Assembly (NCBI RefSeq): GCF_020614375.1
Contig: NZ_CP085327.1
Coordinates: forward strand, 2,592,823 to 2,656,822
Source of the DNA: Haladaptatus salinisoli
GTDB taxonomy: Archaea > Halobacteriota > Halobacteria > Halobacteriales > Haladaptataceae
Direction: 5' to 3'
DNA length: 64,000 nucleotides
Shown here: piece after piece, positions 43,219 to 51,931 of the stretch
Numbering within the stretch: position 1 is the stretch's first letter
Layout: the number at the start of each line of letters is the position of its first letter
Notes under the pieces: generated by a model
Seen by the model: only the letters and a program-made list of their open reading frames with translations
Database searches by the model: none
Told to the model about the DNA's origin: nothing
Position numbers and translations under genes: made by a program

Positions 43219-44757
43219 ATGAGCCAACAAGCGAGCCAGCAGGTCTACGGTCACTACATCGGCGGCGAGTGGGTCGAGGGCGACGGCGACGACACGTTCG
43301 AGAGCGTCAACCCGGCGACGAAGGAGACGCTGGGCGAGTTCCGCCGCGGCACCCCCGCGGACGTCGACGCCGCGCTCTCGGCGGCAGAAGAAGCCGAGGA
43401 CGAGTGGGCGAGCCTCTCGTACATCAACCGCGCGGAGTACCTCTGGGACATCTACCACGAACTGCGCGAGCGCACCGACGAACTCGGCGAGGTCATCACC
43501 AAAGAGTGCGGCAAGGAGATTAGCGAGGGGAAAGCCGACGTGGTCGAGGCGGCGCACATGGTCGAGTGGGCCGCGGGCAACGCCCGTCACCCCCACGGCG
43601 ACGTGGTGCCGAGCGAGATTCCGAGCAAGGACGCCTACATGCGCCGGAAGCCGCGGGGCATCATCGGTTGCATCACGCCGTGGAACTTCCCGGTCGCCAT
43701 CCCGTTCTGGCACATGGCCATCGCGCTCGTGGAGGGGAACACGGTCGTCTGGAAGCCCGCCGAGCAGACGCCCCACTGCGGCCAGATCATCGCGGAGATG
43801 ATGGAGGACGCCGGCGTGCCGGACGGGGTGTTCAACATGGTACAGGGCTTCGGCGACGCCGGAAACGCCATCGTCGAGGACGAGCGCGTGGCGACCGTCC
43901 TCTTCACCGGTTCCTCTGAGGTCGGCCACAAAATCGCGGGCAAGGTCGGCGGCGAACCCGGTAAGCTCGCGGCCTGCGAGATGGGCGGAAAGAACGGCAT
44001 CGTCATCACCGAGAACGCCGACCTCGACACCGCGGTTCACAGCGCCGTCATGTCCTCGTTCAAGACGACCGGTCAGCGCTGCGTCTCCAGCGAGCGTCTC
44101 ATCGTCCACGAGGACGTGTACGACGAGTTCAAGGAGCGCTTCGTCGACCTCGCCGAGAACGTCTCGGTCGGCGACCCGCTGGACGAGAACACGTTCATGG
44201 GTCCGCTGGTCAACGAAGAGCAGGTCGAGAAGTTCGGCAAGTACAACCAACTCGCGAAGGACGAGGGCGCGACCGTGCTCGTCGACCGCGAGGAACTGGA
44301 CGACGACGAGATTCCGGAGGGTCACGAGGACGGTTACTGGGTCGGCCCGTTCGTCTACGAGGTCGAGTACAGCCCCGACCTGCGCTGCATCCACGAGGAG
44401 GTCTTCGGCCCGCACGTCGCCCTGATGTCCTACTCGGGCGACATCGAGGACGCGGTCGAGATTCACAACGACACGCCCTACGGACTGGCCGGAGCCATCA
44501 TCAGCGAGGACTACCGCCAGATAAACTACTTCCGCGACAACGCCGAAATCGGTCTCGCCTACGGTAACCTGCCGTGCATCGGCGCGGAGGTCCAACTCCC
44601 GTTCGGCGGCGTGAAGAAATCGGGCAACGGCTACCCGAGCGCCCGCGAAGCCATCGAGGCCGTCACGGAGCGCACGGCGTGGACGATAAACAACTCGAAG
44701 GACATCCAAATGGCGCAGGGACTCTCGGCGGACATCAAGACCGAGGACGAAAACTAA
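43219..44757 (+). CDS. Aldehyde dehydrogenase
   Basis: 512 residues, NAD(P)-dependent. The Rossmann segment (FTGSSEVGHKIAGKVGG), the general base Glu in ACEMGGKNGIVI and the nucleophile Cys in TTGQRCVSSERLIV are present, and ITPWNFPVAIPFWHMAIALVEGNTVVWKPAEQTP is typical. The C-terminal half ends VQLPFGGVKKSGNGYPSAREAIEAVT, similar to ALDH7/semialdehyde-type enzymes. The specific aldehyde is not clear. A T7 tract at 44817-44823 follows. Monocistronic. Confidence 0.93.
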   Translation: MSQQASQQVYGHYIGGEWVEGDGDDTFESVNPATKETLGEFRRGTPADVDAALSAAEEAEDEWASLSYINRAEYLWDIYHELRERTDELGEVITKECGKEISEGKADVVEAAHMVEWAAGNARHPHGDVVPSEIPSKDAYMRRKPRGIIGCITPWNFPVAIPFWHMAIALVEGNTVVWKPAEQTPHCGQIIAEMMEDAGVPDGVFNMVQGFGDAGNAIVEDERVATVLFTGSSEVGHKIAGKVGGEPGKLAACEMGGKNGIVITENADLDTAVHSAVMSSFKTTGQRCVSSERLIVHEDVYDEFKERFVDLAENVSVGDPLDENTFMGPLVNEEQVEKFGKYNQLAKDEGATVLVDREELDDDEIPEGHEDGYWVGPFVYEVEYSPDLRCIHEEVFGPHVALMSYSGDIEDAVEIHNDTPYGLAGAIISEDYRQINYFRDNAEIGLAYGNLPCIGAEVQLPFGGVKKSGNGYPSAREAIEAVTERTAWTINNSKDIQMAQGLSADIKTEDEN

Positions 44758-44816
44758 GGACGCCGAGTCCCGCGAGACGACCGTCCGTCGTCTCCGAACG
44801 ACGTCGGGTGAGCGTA

Positions 44817-44823
44817 TTTTTTT
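44817..44823 (+). terminator. T7 tract after the aldehyde dehydrogenase gene
   Basis: Seven T about 60 bases past the stop; a plausible intrinsic terminator, though it may alternatively be promoter DNA for the membrane-peptide frame that follows. Confidence 0.35.
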
Positions 44824-44825
44824 AG

Positions 44826-44996
44826 GAGACGGCGGCGACTACGGCCGCGAATCGGGACGATACCCTCGCGGTCGGTCTCGCACTTCTCGCGGTCAGCGGA
44901 TTGCGGACGGGGGACGCCGCCTCGTTCGCGCTCGCGTTCGTCGTCTTCGGGGCACTCCTCGTCGTTACGTCGTTCGTCGGCGTGCTCTACGGGTGA
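44826..44996 (+). pseudogene. Possible start-less remnant of a two-helix membrane protein
   Basis: The frame from 44826 to the TGA at 44994 encodes 56 residues with a strong membrane pattern (LAVGLALLAVSGL and SFALAFVVFGALLVVTSFVGVLYG), G/C-biased third positions and a clean C-terminus. But the codon right before it is TAG (44823-44825) and there is no ATG or GTG before the first helix; only a TTG after helix 1 (44901) is available. It may be a 5'-truncated gene or use an unusual start. Family not recognised. Confidence 0.35.
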
Positions 44997-45279
44997 CGCA
45001 GTTCGTCGTGGAAGAAGACGGCGTCAAGACGAGGGGGTTGGGTGGTGGCTTCCGGAAGCCTGTGGGTTCCCGACCAAACCCACGCGACGAGGCGCACAGT
45101 CCCTATGCCGACACACGACGAGAAAAGCGTCGCACATCGGCGTTCGACCATTTTGCCTTCTCCCTGATAAAGCTGTGCAACGCGGCCAGCGTCGCGCGAA
45201 GCGCGGACGGCCTTCGCTTAAGGAGGTTGCCAATGCAACTCGTTCGTTTACTGAAATCGCGGTAGTCGTCTCGGGTGCT
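44997..45279. other. Hairpin-rich intergenic DNA before the DUF892 gene
   Basis: No supported gene. Perfect inverted repeats include GGCTTCCGGAAGCC (about 45049-45062) and GTGGGTT/AACCCAC with an 8-base loop (about 45064-45085); both stems are close together, suggesting a folded RNA or a decayed mobile-element end. A tiny frame after aaggaggt (about 45220-45260) encodes only 10 residues. Promoter DNA of the DUF892 gene is at the right end. Confidence 0.45.
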
Positions 45280-45771
45280 ATGAGCGGAGATACGCTTACC
45301 GACCTGTTCCAAGAGGGGCTGAAGGAGATGTACTACGTCGAGAACCAGCTCGTCGACGTGCTCGAGGAACTCGGCGAGGAAGTCGACCACGACGGCATCG
45401 AGGACGCCTTCCGCGAGCACAAAGAGGAGACGGAAGAGCACGTGAACCGCCTCGAAGAGGTCTTCGATAAAATCGGCGAATCGCCGGAGAAAAAGCAGGT
45501 ACACGCGCTGGACGGCCTCGTGCAAGACCACCACGAGTTCAGCGACGACGACCCCGAACAGAACGTGTTGAACCTGTTCGACACGGCCGCCGCCGAGAAG
45601 ACCGAACACCTCGAAATCGCCGCGTACGGAAATCTGACGTTCATGGCCGACAAACTCGGCCACGACGAGGTGGCCGACCTCCTCGAAGCGAATCTGCGCG
45701 AGGAAGAGGAGGCGCTCGACAAACTCAAGTCGCTCACGGAAGAGTACGACGTGGAGTCCGTCCCCGCGTAG
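45280..45771 (+). CDS. DUF892/YciE-like ferritin-fold protein
   Basis: 163 residues, nearly all helical. The start DTLTDLFQEGLKEMYYVENQLVDVLEEL and the repeated E-x6-Y and E-x2-H spacing (HKEETEEHVNRLEEVF, KTEHLEIAAYGNL) match the DUF892/YciE group, a ferritin-like four-helix bundle that can bind a di-iron or other metal pair. Members are stress-induced in bacteria; no enzyme activity is established. Highly acidic. Converges with elp3, 58 bases apart, with a T5 tract at 45808-45812 between. Confidence 0.88.
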   Translation: MSGDTLTDLFQEGLKEMYYVENQLVDVLEELGEEVDHDGIEDAFREHKEETEEHVNRLEEVFDKIGESPEKKQVHALDGLVQDHHEFSDDDPEQNVLNLFDTAAAEKTEHLEIAAYGNLTFMADKLGHDEVADLLEANLREEEEALDKLKSLTEEYDVESVPA

Positions 45772-45829
45772 AACCGAGGCGATTCGCCGTCGGCGAGCTC
45801 GACGCTCTTTTTCGACGGGAACCGACGTC

Positions 45830-47491
45830 TTAGACGCGTTTGCTGACGTAGGGACCGTCCTGATGGTAGCCGAGTTTGTTCCGGTAGTACTCCCGCGCGC
45901 CGATGCCGGAGATGACGCTCACCTTGTCGTAGCCCGCGTCGGCGGCGATTTCTTCGGCTCTCTCCATCAGGCGTCGTCCGTAGCCGCGGTGCTGGTGTTG
46001 GCTTTCCTCGCTCGCCGCACCCACCGACACCTCGCTCCCGTAGACGTGGAGTTCGCGGACGAGCGCGGCGTTTTCGAGTTCGCGGCGCACGGGGTCGCCG
46101 GGGAACCGCAGTCGACAGAAGCCGACGAGCAGGTCGTTGTCCGGGTCTTCGAAGCTGATGAAGTGTTCCGTACCCCCGGCGGCGTCGTACGTCAGCACGT
46201 CGAGTTCGACCGATTCCGGTTCGCGGTCGTTCATACCGACCTCGCGACAGCGGATGCAGTCGCACGTCCAGCCGTGCTCGTCCATCTTCTGTCGCGCGAG
46301 TTGGCGGAGGTTCGACTTCCACACCCCGGCGTCGATGAAGTCGGCGGGGATGTCGCGCTGGACGCGCTGGAGGCGGACGTACTTCGGAATCATCGATTTC
46401 ACCTCCGCGACGAGTTCGGCGGCCTCCTCGTTTCGCAGGGGTTCGTACTCGCCCTCGTACCACCAGTCGTAGGTCGCGGTGCCCCGAACCACGAGCGTCG
46501 GGTATATCTTGAGGTAGTCCGGCTTCCACTTCTCGTCCTCGAAGATGCGCCTGAAATCCTCCAGGCACATCTCCTTCGACATGCCGGGCTGGCCGGGCAT
46601 CATGTGGAAACCGACCTTGAACGCCGAGTCTCGAAGGCGTTGGTTGGCTTCGATGGAGGCCTGCGCGCCGTGACCGCGGTGCATCTCCCGGTTGATCCGT
46701 TCGAAGGTGGTCTGGACGCCGACTTCGACCTTCGTCCCGCCCAAATCGAGCATCCGGTCTATCTGCTCGGGATCGCACCAGTCGGGTTTCGTCTCGAACG
46801 TCGTGCCGATGTTCCGCACGTCGCCCGTCTCGTTCTCGGCGATGACGTCCTCCAGGTAGCGGAACTCGTACTCCTCCGGGCTCTGGGCGAAACTCTCGCC
46901 CTCCGCCGGTTCCGGCTCCTTGTCCACGTCGTAGTCGTTCATCGCCTCCAGCGCGCGCTTGACGAACCACTCCTGGTAGTCGTGACTCCGGGCGGTCATC
47001 GTCCCGCCCATCAGGATGAGTTCGACCTTGTCGACGGGGTGGCCGATCTCCCGTAGCTGTTCCAGCCGAAGGGTGACCTGCCCGTAGGGGTCGTAGTCGT
47101 TCTGCACGCCCCGCGCCGCCGCCGGTTCGTGGCCCGTGTAGCTCTGCGAGGAGGAGAATTCGGAGCCCGGGCCGCCGGGGCAGTAGAGGCACTTCCCGTG
47201 CGGGCACCGGTGCGGGCTGGTCATGATGGCGACCGGCGAGACGCCCGAGGCGGTGCGAACCGGTTTGCGCCGGAGCACCGCTTCCAGCTCCTCGCGGCGC
47301 TCGCTCGGCGCGAAATCGAGAATCTCCGAGTTCTTCGGCACCTTCGGCGCCGAGTGCTCCGAACAGGCCTCGAGTTTCGCGCGCTCCACGTCGTCGCGCT
47401 CGACCTCGCCCGCCAAGATTCGGTCGACGAGCTCCTCGCAGACCTGCTCGAACGCCTCGGTCTCCGCGGCGTCCGGCGTCTCGGTGCTCAT
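45830..47491 (-). CDS. elp3: tRNA U34 carboxymethyltransferase, Elp3
   Basis: 553 residues. Archaeal Elp3 combines a radical-SAM domain and a GNAT domain to make cm5U at the tRNA wobble position. The iron-sulfur cysteines lie in HRCPHGKCLYCPGGPG (Cys 96, 101, 104). The KAT/GNAT part occupies about 400-550, with ETHVYGSEVSVG-type acetyl-CoA residues (LHVYGSEVSVGAAS, QHQHRGYGRRLMERAEEIA, where RGYGRRL is the pyrophosphate loop). Length and order match archaeal homologues. Transcribed alone. Confidence 0.95.
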   Translation of the reverse strand: MSTETPDAAETEAFEQVCEELVDRILAGEVERDDVERAKLEACSEHSAPKVPKNSEILDFAPSERREELEAVLRRKPVRTASGVSPVAIMTSPHRCPHGKCLYCPGGPGSEFSSSQSYTGHEPAAARGVQNDYDPYGQVTLRLEQLREIGHPVDKVELILMGGTMTARSHDYQEWFVKRALEAMNDYDVDKEPEPAEGESFAQSPEEYEFRYLEDVIAENETGDVRNIGTTFETKPDWCDPEQIDRMLDLGGTKVEVGVQTTFERINREMHRGHGAQASIEANQRLRDSAFKVGFHMMPGQPGMSKEMCLEDFRRIFEDEKWKPDYLKIYPTLVVRGTATYDWWYEGEYEPLRNEEAAELVAEVKSMIPKYVRLQRVQRDIPADFIDAGVWKSNLRQLARQKMDEHGWTCDCIRCREVGMNDREPESVELDVLTYDAAGGTEHFISFEDPDNDLLVGFCRLRFPGDPVRRELENAALVRELHVYGSEVSVGAASEESQHQHRGYGRRLMERAEEIAADAGYDKVSVISGIGAREYYRNKLGYHQDGPYVSKRV

Positions 47492-47624
47492 TGCTTCGTA
47501 GTCGTCGGTTCCGCCGGATAAGGGTGTCGTCTACGGATGGTTTCGGTTCCTCTCTCGGTTCGACCGACGAAACGACCGAAAATCGCGGACGACGGAAAAA
47601 CGGCGAGACGAACGACCTCGTCCC

Positions 47625-49643
47625 CTAGTTCACGCGCTCGCTGACGGATTCGATGACCGCGTCCAGCGCGGCGTCGCGCTCGCCGCGGAGGAACTCGAGT
47701 TTCCCGTCGCGCGTGCCGACGGGGACGATTCCGGCCTCCGGGGCTCGCTCGCGTGCCGTGTCGGCGATGTCGCGGACGTTGACGCTCCCGTCGCTCCGGA
47801 TGTGGAGTTCGTCGTCAGCGAGGCCGAGGGTGACGTTCGGGCCGCCCGGCCTGCCCGTGATGTCGCGGCGGTGGAGCGCGTCCAGGAGGACGTTCGTGGG
47901 CGGGAAATCGAAGCGGTGGGTGTAGGCGTCCGTGTCGAGGACGGTGAAGGTGACGCCGTTCGCGCCGCGGACCGAGAGGTTCGGCTCCGCGGTGTCGAGT
48001 TCGTCCTCGAGTTTCGTCCGGAACTGCTCGCTGATGTGCTCGGCGAGGTCGCGTTTCGCGTGCTCGAAGAGCAGGTCGGTGATGAGTTCGCGCTTGTCCT
48101 CGTAGGACTGGTAGTACGCCTCCAGCGCGACCGCCTCGCGCAGCGCCGTGACGTGTGCCTCGTCGTAGCCGGCCTCCTCGGCCAGTTCGACGTACTCCGC
48201 GGGGGCGTCCTCCCAGTAGCTGACGGCCGGGAGGTGGGCCACGTCCTCGCGCACGTCGGCGTTGACGTGGGCCGCGACGTTCGCGCCGAGGACGCCGACG
48301 GTCGCGCCCTCGTCCGAGTCGCCGAGGAAGGGGTTGACGACGACGTCCGCCGTCTCGGCGACGTCCTCGTCCGGGTAGTGCGTGTCGACGATGACGTGCG
48401 GTGCGCCGTAGATGTCGAGCAGGGAGAGACCGTCGCTCGATTCGACGGTGCTTCCGGCGTCGACGAGCACGAAGAGCGGGAGTTTCTCGTCGTGGCGCTC
48501 GCGGTTGTCGAGCATGGTGGTCGCGTCCTTCGTCGCGTCCTCCATGTCGTAGAAGCCGTCCTCGAGGGGACGGCGGTCGAAGAAGTGGTACTGCGCGTCG
48601 CTCCGGGCGTGCTCCTCGCGCACCAGCGGGAGGACGGCGCGCTCCAGCGCCGCGCCGGCCACGTAGCCCTCGGCGGTCGCGTTGTGTCGGACGATGACGG
48701 GTCGGGACTCGATGACCGCGCGGCGAATCGCGCTCGCGGCGTCCCGGATGTCGTCGTGAATCGCCTCGACCAGCGAGTCGTCGGCGAGCAGGTCGACGTC
48801 TTCGGGACGCGCCTCGTCCTCCAGCGCTTCGGCCAGTCGGTCGTGGACGGCGGCTTCCTCGTCGTCGGTGAGCGCGTCCAACTGCTCCGTCTCGACCTGC
48901 AGTTCGTTGTTTCTGAGTTCGACCTCGCCGACCAGTCGAACCACGTCGTCGGTGTCCACTTCGGGGTACGCGCGGACGCCGGCTTCCTTGAAGGCCGCGC
49001 AGTCGACGACGGCGGTTTCGTCGCGGAGTTCGAACACCGTCGGACCGCTCGTCTGGCTCGCGCCGACTATCTCGCCCTCGATTTGGACGCGCTCGCCGAC
49101 GCGCTCGCCGAGCGATTCGATGGTGACGCGCTCCGGCGGCTCGTCGTGTTCGGGGAGCGTCGCGTCACCGACCGCGGTTCCGGAGCCGTCGGTCGTCGTT
49201 GGCGGCTCCGGTTGCTGTTCCGCGTTCGCCCCGTCGGCGGTCGACTGCTCGCTCTCGGTTTCCTCGTCGGGTTGGTGTGTCCCCTCGGCGTCCTGCACGA
49301 GTTTGCCGCGGAACTCGCGTTCCGCCTGGCGTATCGACCACCCGAGGTCCACGTTCCCGTTGTCGCGGACGCCGAGCACCTCGACGTACACCGTGTCGCC
49401 TTTTTCCCAGTCGAGGCTGTCGAGTCGCTGGTCCAGCTCGCTCTTGTGAAGCAGACCGGTCACGCTGTCGCCGATATCGATGAAGACGCCGAAGTCGGCG
49501 AAGCCGTCCACGCTACCGCTGTAGTATCGTCCTCGGGTGAGCTGTTCGGGGCGGTTACCTTCGAATTCGAAGAGGACGTCCTGTTCGTGACTGGCGCAAA
49601 TTTCGCCGTCGACAGGCGTCCCGCAGATGACGCAGTTACCCAT
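47625..49643 (-). CDS. DHH-fold/S1/OB protein with degenerate DHH motifs (RecJ-like)
   Basis: 672 residues. N-terminal zinc knuckle CVICGTPVDGEICASHE (4-20), an S1 RNA-binding domain (about 35-110; RYYSGSVDGFADFGVFIDIG), an acidic linker, an OB fold (about 170-250; RVQIEGEIVGASQTSGPTVFEL) and a RecJ/DHH-like region (about 300-460). The usual catalytic motifs are replaced: HNATAEGYVAGAAL instead of HxDxDGxxA, FVLVDAGST instead of VDxG, and VDTHYPDED instead of DHH. The exonuclease activity is probably lost or altered. Haloarchaea have several RecJ-like paralogues; some bind GINS. TATA-like DNA at 49670-49677 precedes it. Confidence 0.85.
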   Translation of the reverse strand: MGNCVICGTPVDGEICASHEQDVLFEFEGNRPEQLTRGRYYSGSVDGFADFGVFIDIGDSVTGLLHKSELDQRLDSLDWEKGDTVYVEVLGVRDNGNVDLGWSIRQAEREFRGKLVQDAEGTHQPDEETESEQSTADGANAEQQPEPPTTTDGSGTAVGDATLPEHDEPPERVTIESLGERVGERVQIEGEIVGASQTSGPTVFELRDETAVVDCAAFKEAGVRAYPEVDTDDVVRLVGEVELRNNELQVETEQLDALTDDEEAAVHDRLAEALEDEARPEDVDLLADDSLVEAIHDDIRDAASAIRRAVIESRPVIVRHNATAEGYVAGAALERAVLPLVREEHARSDAQYHFFDRRPLEDGFYDMEDATKDATTMLDNRERHDEKLPLFVLVDAGSTVESSDGLSLLDIYGAPHVIVDTHYPDEDVAETADVVVNPFLGDSDEGATVGVLGANVAAHVNADVREDVAHLPAVSYWEDAPAEYVELAEEAGYDEAHVTALREAVALEAYYQSYEDKRELITDLLFEHAKRDLAEHISEQFRTKLEDELDTAEPNLSVRGANGVTFTVLDTDAYTHRFDFPPTNVLLDALHRRDITGRPGGPNVTLGLADDELHIRSDGSVNVRDIADTARERAPEAGIVPVGTRDGKLEFLRGERDAALDAVIESVSERVN

Positions 49644-49730
49644 TTATACTGGCACAGAATAGTCCCGGCCTAAAACGGTTGTCGAAATCCCGACGCGGAT
49701 ATCGGTCTCGCCGAACCGCACGACCGAGCG

Positions 49731-49898
49731 CTAATAGTGGTAGAAGGAAAAATCGCTACCGCAGTGGCGACAGTCCACTCGTCTCCCTTTCAGCCGCGTT
49801 TCGTCGGGACGGCTCGCATCCCCGTTCGTGGTCACCATATCGACCGTCGAGGCCGTCCCGCAGTGGGGGCAACCGACGGTCATCGCCGATTGGGACAT
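49731..49898 (-). CDS. Zinc-ribbon miniprotein (55 residues)
   Basis: ATG at 49896-49898. Two CxxC knuckles, GCPHCGTAS (9-17) and DCRHCGSDF (42-50), bracket a charged linker. It ends FSFYHY. Single-domain zinc ribbons like this are frequent in haloarchaea and are usually of unknown role. A minus-strand TATA-like cctataact at 49927-49935 lies about 30 bases upstream. The longer frame starting at 49925 adds residues without family features and is not used. Confidence 0.72.
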   Translation of the reverse strand: MSQSAMTVGCPHCGTASTVDMVTTNGDASRPDETRLKGRRVDCRHCGSDFSFYHY

Positions 49899-50004
49899 AC
49901 GCCTCCCTCCGCCGAGAGAGAGCATAGTTATAGGCTCGCTAATGGAAGTCGTGCGTCGCGCGGTAACGGATAAGTAACGGCTTAGCGGCGGGTTACGCCC
50001 CCGT

Positions 50005-50244
50005 TCAGTGCCGGTGTCCCACCGCCAAGGCGATCACGTTCAGCGCCAAAAGCAGGACGAACGTCTGTCGTTGTCCGGTCGTTTCGAGGCCGGCCGTCAG
50101 CAGGGGGAGATAGAGGAACGGGAGGGCGATGGCCATCCAGAAACCGACGAGCCGAACCGGGGCCGAAAGCGAGAACGCGGTCGACTCGTTCTCCTCCTCG
50201 TTCGAGCGGTTTTCTCTCGTCTCGGGGTCAGTGATGGTGGACAT
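50005..50244 (-). CDS. Small two-helix membrane protein
   Basis: 79 residues. An acidic Glu/Asn-rich cytoplasmic stretch (1-25) precedes two hydrophobic segments, about 30-50 (VRLVGFWMAIALPFLYLPLLTAG) and 58-77 (TFVLLLALNVIALAVG), ending GHRH. No recognised family; haloarchaeal small membrane proteins with this layout are common and uncharacterised. The AT-rich tract at 50274-50286 (minus-strand ataataata) may be its promoter, leaving a short leader. Confidence 0.68.
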   Translation of the reverse strand: MSTITDPETRENRSNEEENESTAFSLSAPVRLVGFWMAIALPFLYLPLLTAGLETTGQRQTFVLLLALNVIALAVGHRH

Positions 50245-50351
50245 GCTCCGCGGAATGTGCTACTACGTACCACGGTATTATTATTGGCCGCTTAACGAAT
50301 CGAAAGAAGAGCGTGCGCGAGGCTCACCCGAGCGCCGAGAAAAATTCGAGT

Positions 50352-50615
50352 TTACTCGAAAACTGGGCTATCGTCCTCTAATCTTTCTATATCTGATGCT
50401 ATTTTTCGGACCTTTTCCGGGAACAGTGCGACCTGCACTTCGTTACCCTCGTCGTCCTCGAACACCAGTTTCACGCGCTTGTCGCCGAACTCGCGTACCT
50501 CCGCCGACTCCACGTCGAACAGCTTCGCCGACCCCGTCTTGTTCGACGGGCCGACGTTTTTGATGGCACCATCCTTCAGCTCGACCATGAAATCGTCGAT
50601 GCGCAAGTTGAGCAT
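50352..50615 (-). CDS. Conserved haloarchaeal small protein
   Basis: 87 residues: MLNLRIDDFMVELKDGAIKNVG, then a beta-rich acidic body (VKLVFEDDEGNEVQVALFPE) and an acidic helical tail. No domain is recognised. Codon bias supports coding. TATA-like DNA at about 50637-50646 (minus-strand taattaagg) lies about 27 bases before the ATG, inside the 3' end of the next gene upstream. Confidence 0.7.
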   Translation of the reverse strand: MLNLRIDDFMVELKDGAIKNVGPSNKTGSAKLFDVESAEVREFGDKRVKLVFEDDEGNEVQVALFPEKVRKIASDIERLEDDSPVFE

Positions 50616-50642
50616 ACTTTCGATACGGCGTCCCTGCCTTAA

Positions 50643-51248
50643 TTACCACGGTACCGCTGCGGAGCGGGCGAGGATTTCCAGCGCCGCCTTACCGCCGAAT
50701 CCGTAGCCGAACACGAGCGCCGCGGGGAGCGCCGCCGCGAGCGCCGCGCGAACGTAGGACGTGTGGTGGACTTCCTTGACGCCGACGACGAGCAGGAGCG
50801 CGCCGTACAGGGTGCAGACGACGCGCAGTTCGGGCGCGGGGAGGCCCGCGAACAGACAGGGTGCGACCGAGTAGCCGATGACCTGCACCGTCTCGCTGAT
50901 GCCCGCCCGGTTGGGAACGAGAACCATCAGGATGACCGTCTGGAGCGCCGCCGTCAGGTGGAGAACGAGTGGCGCGACGAACAGCCCGACCAGCGCCAAC
51001 GCGAGGAGTTTCGTGAGAAGCGGGCTCCCCGCGACGTCGCCGACGGTCAACTCGCCGAACGCCATCCGGGAGGCGACCGACGTCAGCGTCACGAGCACGC
51101 CGAACACCATCCCCGGCGCTTGGTCGCCGGGCGCGACCCCCGTGTTGAAGAACCGTCGAGGTCGCACCATCACTTCGACCCACGCGCGAAGCACGGCCTG
51201 CGGACCGCGGTCGCGCCCGCCCGTCGGATTCTCGACCCACTGTGTCAC
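50643..51248 (-). CDS. YIP1-family membrane protein
   Basis: 201 residues from a GTG at 51246-51248. After a cytoplasmic start (TQWVENPTGGRDRGPQAVL) come five hydrophobic segments with the characteristic RAWVEVMVRPRRFFNTGVAPGDQ entry motif of the Yip1 family and GYSVAPCLFAGLPAPELRVV. Function of archaeal Yip1-like proteins is unknown; likely a membrane organiser or transporter-associated protein. The start is 9 bases downstream of the thymidine kinase stop on the same strand, so the two may be co-transcribed. Confidence 0.82.
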   Translation of the reverse strand: MTQWVENPTGGRDRGPQAVLRAWVEVMVRPRRFFNTGVAPGDQAPGMVFGVLVTLTSVASRMAFGELTVGDVAGSPLLTKLLALALVGLFVAPLVLHLTAALQTVILMVLVPNRAGISETVQVIGYSVAPCLFAGLPAPELRVVCTLYGALLLVVGVKEVHHTSYVRAALAAALPAALVFGYGFGGKAALEILARSAAVPW

Positions 51249-51256
51249 GGTTATCC

Positions 51257-51844
51257 CTACTCGGTGCGGAGGGTATGACAGTTCCGACAGCGCGCTTCGT
51301 AGGATTCCTGCGCGCCGACCAGAATCGTCGGGTCGTCGACGTGCGCCGGTTCGCCGTCGATGAGCCGCTGGTTCCGCGTCGCGGGTTCGCCGCACGTCGC
51401 GCAGATGGCCTGTAACTTCTCGACGTACTCCGACAGCGAGATGAGTTGCGGAAGCGGGTCGAACGGCTCGCCGCGGAACGTCTGGTCGGTGCCGCTGACG
51501 ATGACGCGTCTTCCGTCCTCGGCGAGTCGCTCGCAGACGGCGACGAGTTCGGCGGAGAAGAAGTTCGCCTCGTCCACGGCGACGACCTGCTCGCCGTTCA
51601 GTCGTTCCCGAATCGCCCAGACCCCCTCGTCGCCGGGTTCGACCACGGTCGCCTCCCACGAGCCCCCGTCGTGCGAGCCGACCGTGTCCTCGCCGTAGCG
51701 GTCGTCGAGCGCCGGCTTGAACACGGCGACCTCCTGCCCTGCGATCTCCGCGCGACGAAGCCGACGCAGCAGTTCCTCCGTCTTCCCGGAGAACATACAG
51801 CCGGTGATGACCTCGACCCACCCGCTGTTCGTGATTTTGTGCAT
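51257..51844 (-). CDS. tdk: Thymidine kinase
   Basis: 195 residues, type II (small) enzyme that phosphorylates thymidine for DNA precursor salvage. The P-loop is GCMFSGKT (15-22), followed by [33 protein letters not shown] (Walker B-like Asp) and two zinc CxxC pairs, [14 protein letters not shown] (about 143-156) and [11 protein letters not shown] (about 183-193). ATG at 51842-51844 with TATA-like cccttttgac about 28 bases before. Upstream of the YIP1 gene. Confidence 0.95.
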   Translation of the reverse strand: MHKITNSGWVEVITGCMFSGKTEELLRRLRRAEIAGQEVAVFKPALDDRYGEDTVGSHDGGSWEATVVEPGDEGVWAIRERLNGEQVVAVDEANFFSAELVAVCERLAEDGRRVIVSGTDQTFRGEPFDPLPQLISLSEYVEKLQAICATCGEPATRNQRLIDGEPAHVDDPTILVGAQESYEARCRNCHTLRTE

Positions 51845-51931
51845 ACCCGAACTGCGCTCAATCCGGCGTCAAAAGGGTTGCTTATTCGCGTGGCAGACTC
51901 GAATTCGGTGCGGCGCTCGGGCGACGAAAGA

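Noticed and set aside
45024..45233. Minus-strand 69-codon frame in the hairpin region, read as possible transposase remnant
   Set aside because: No recognised TnpB or transposase motif; kept only as structured intergenic DNA.
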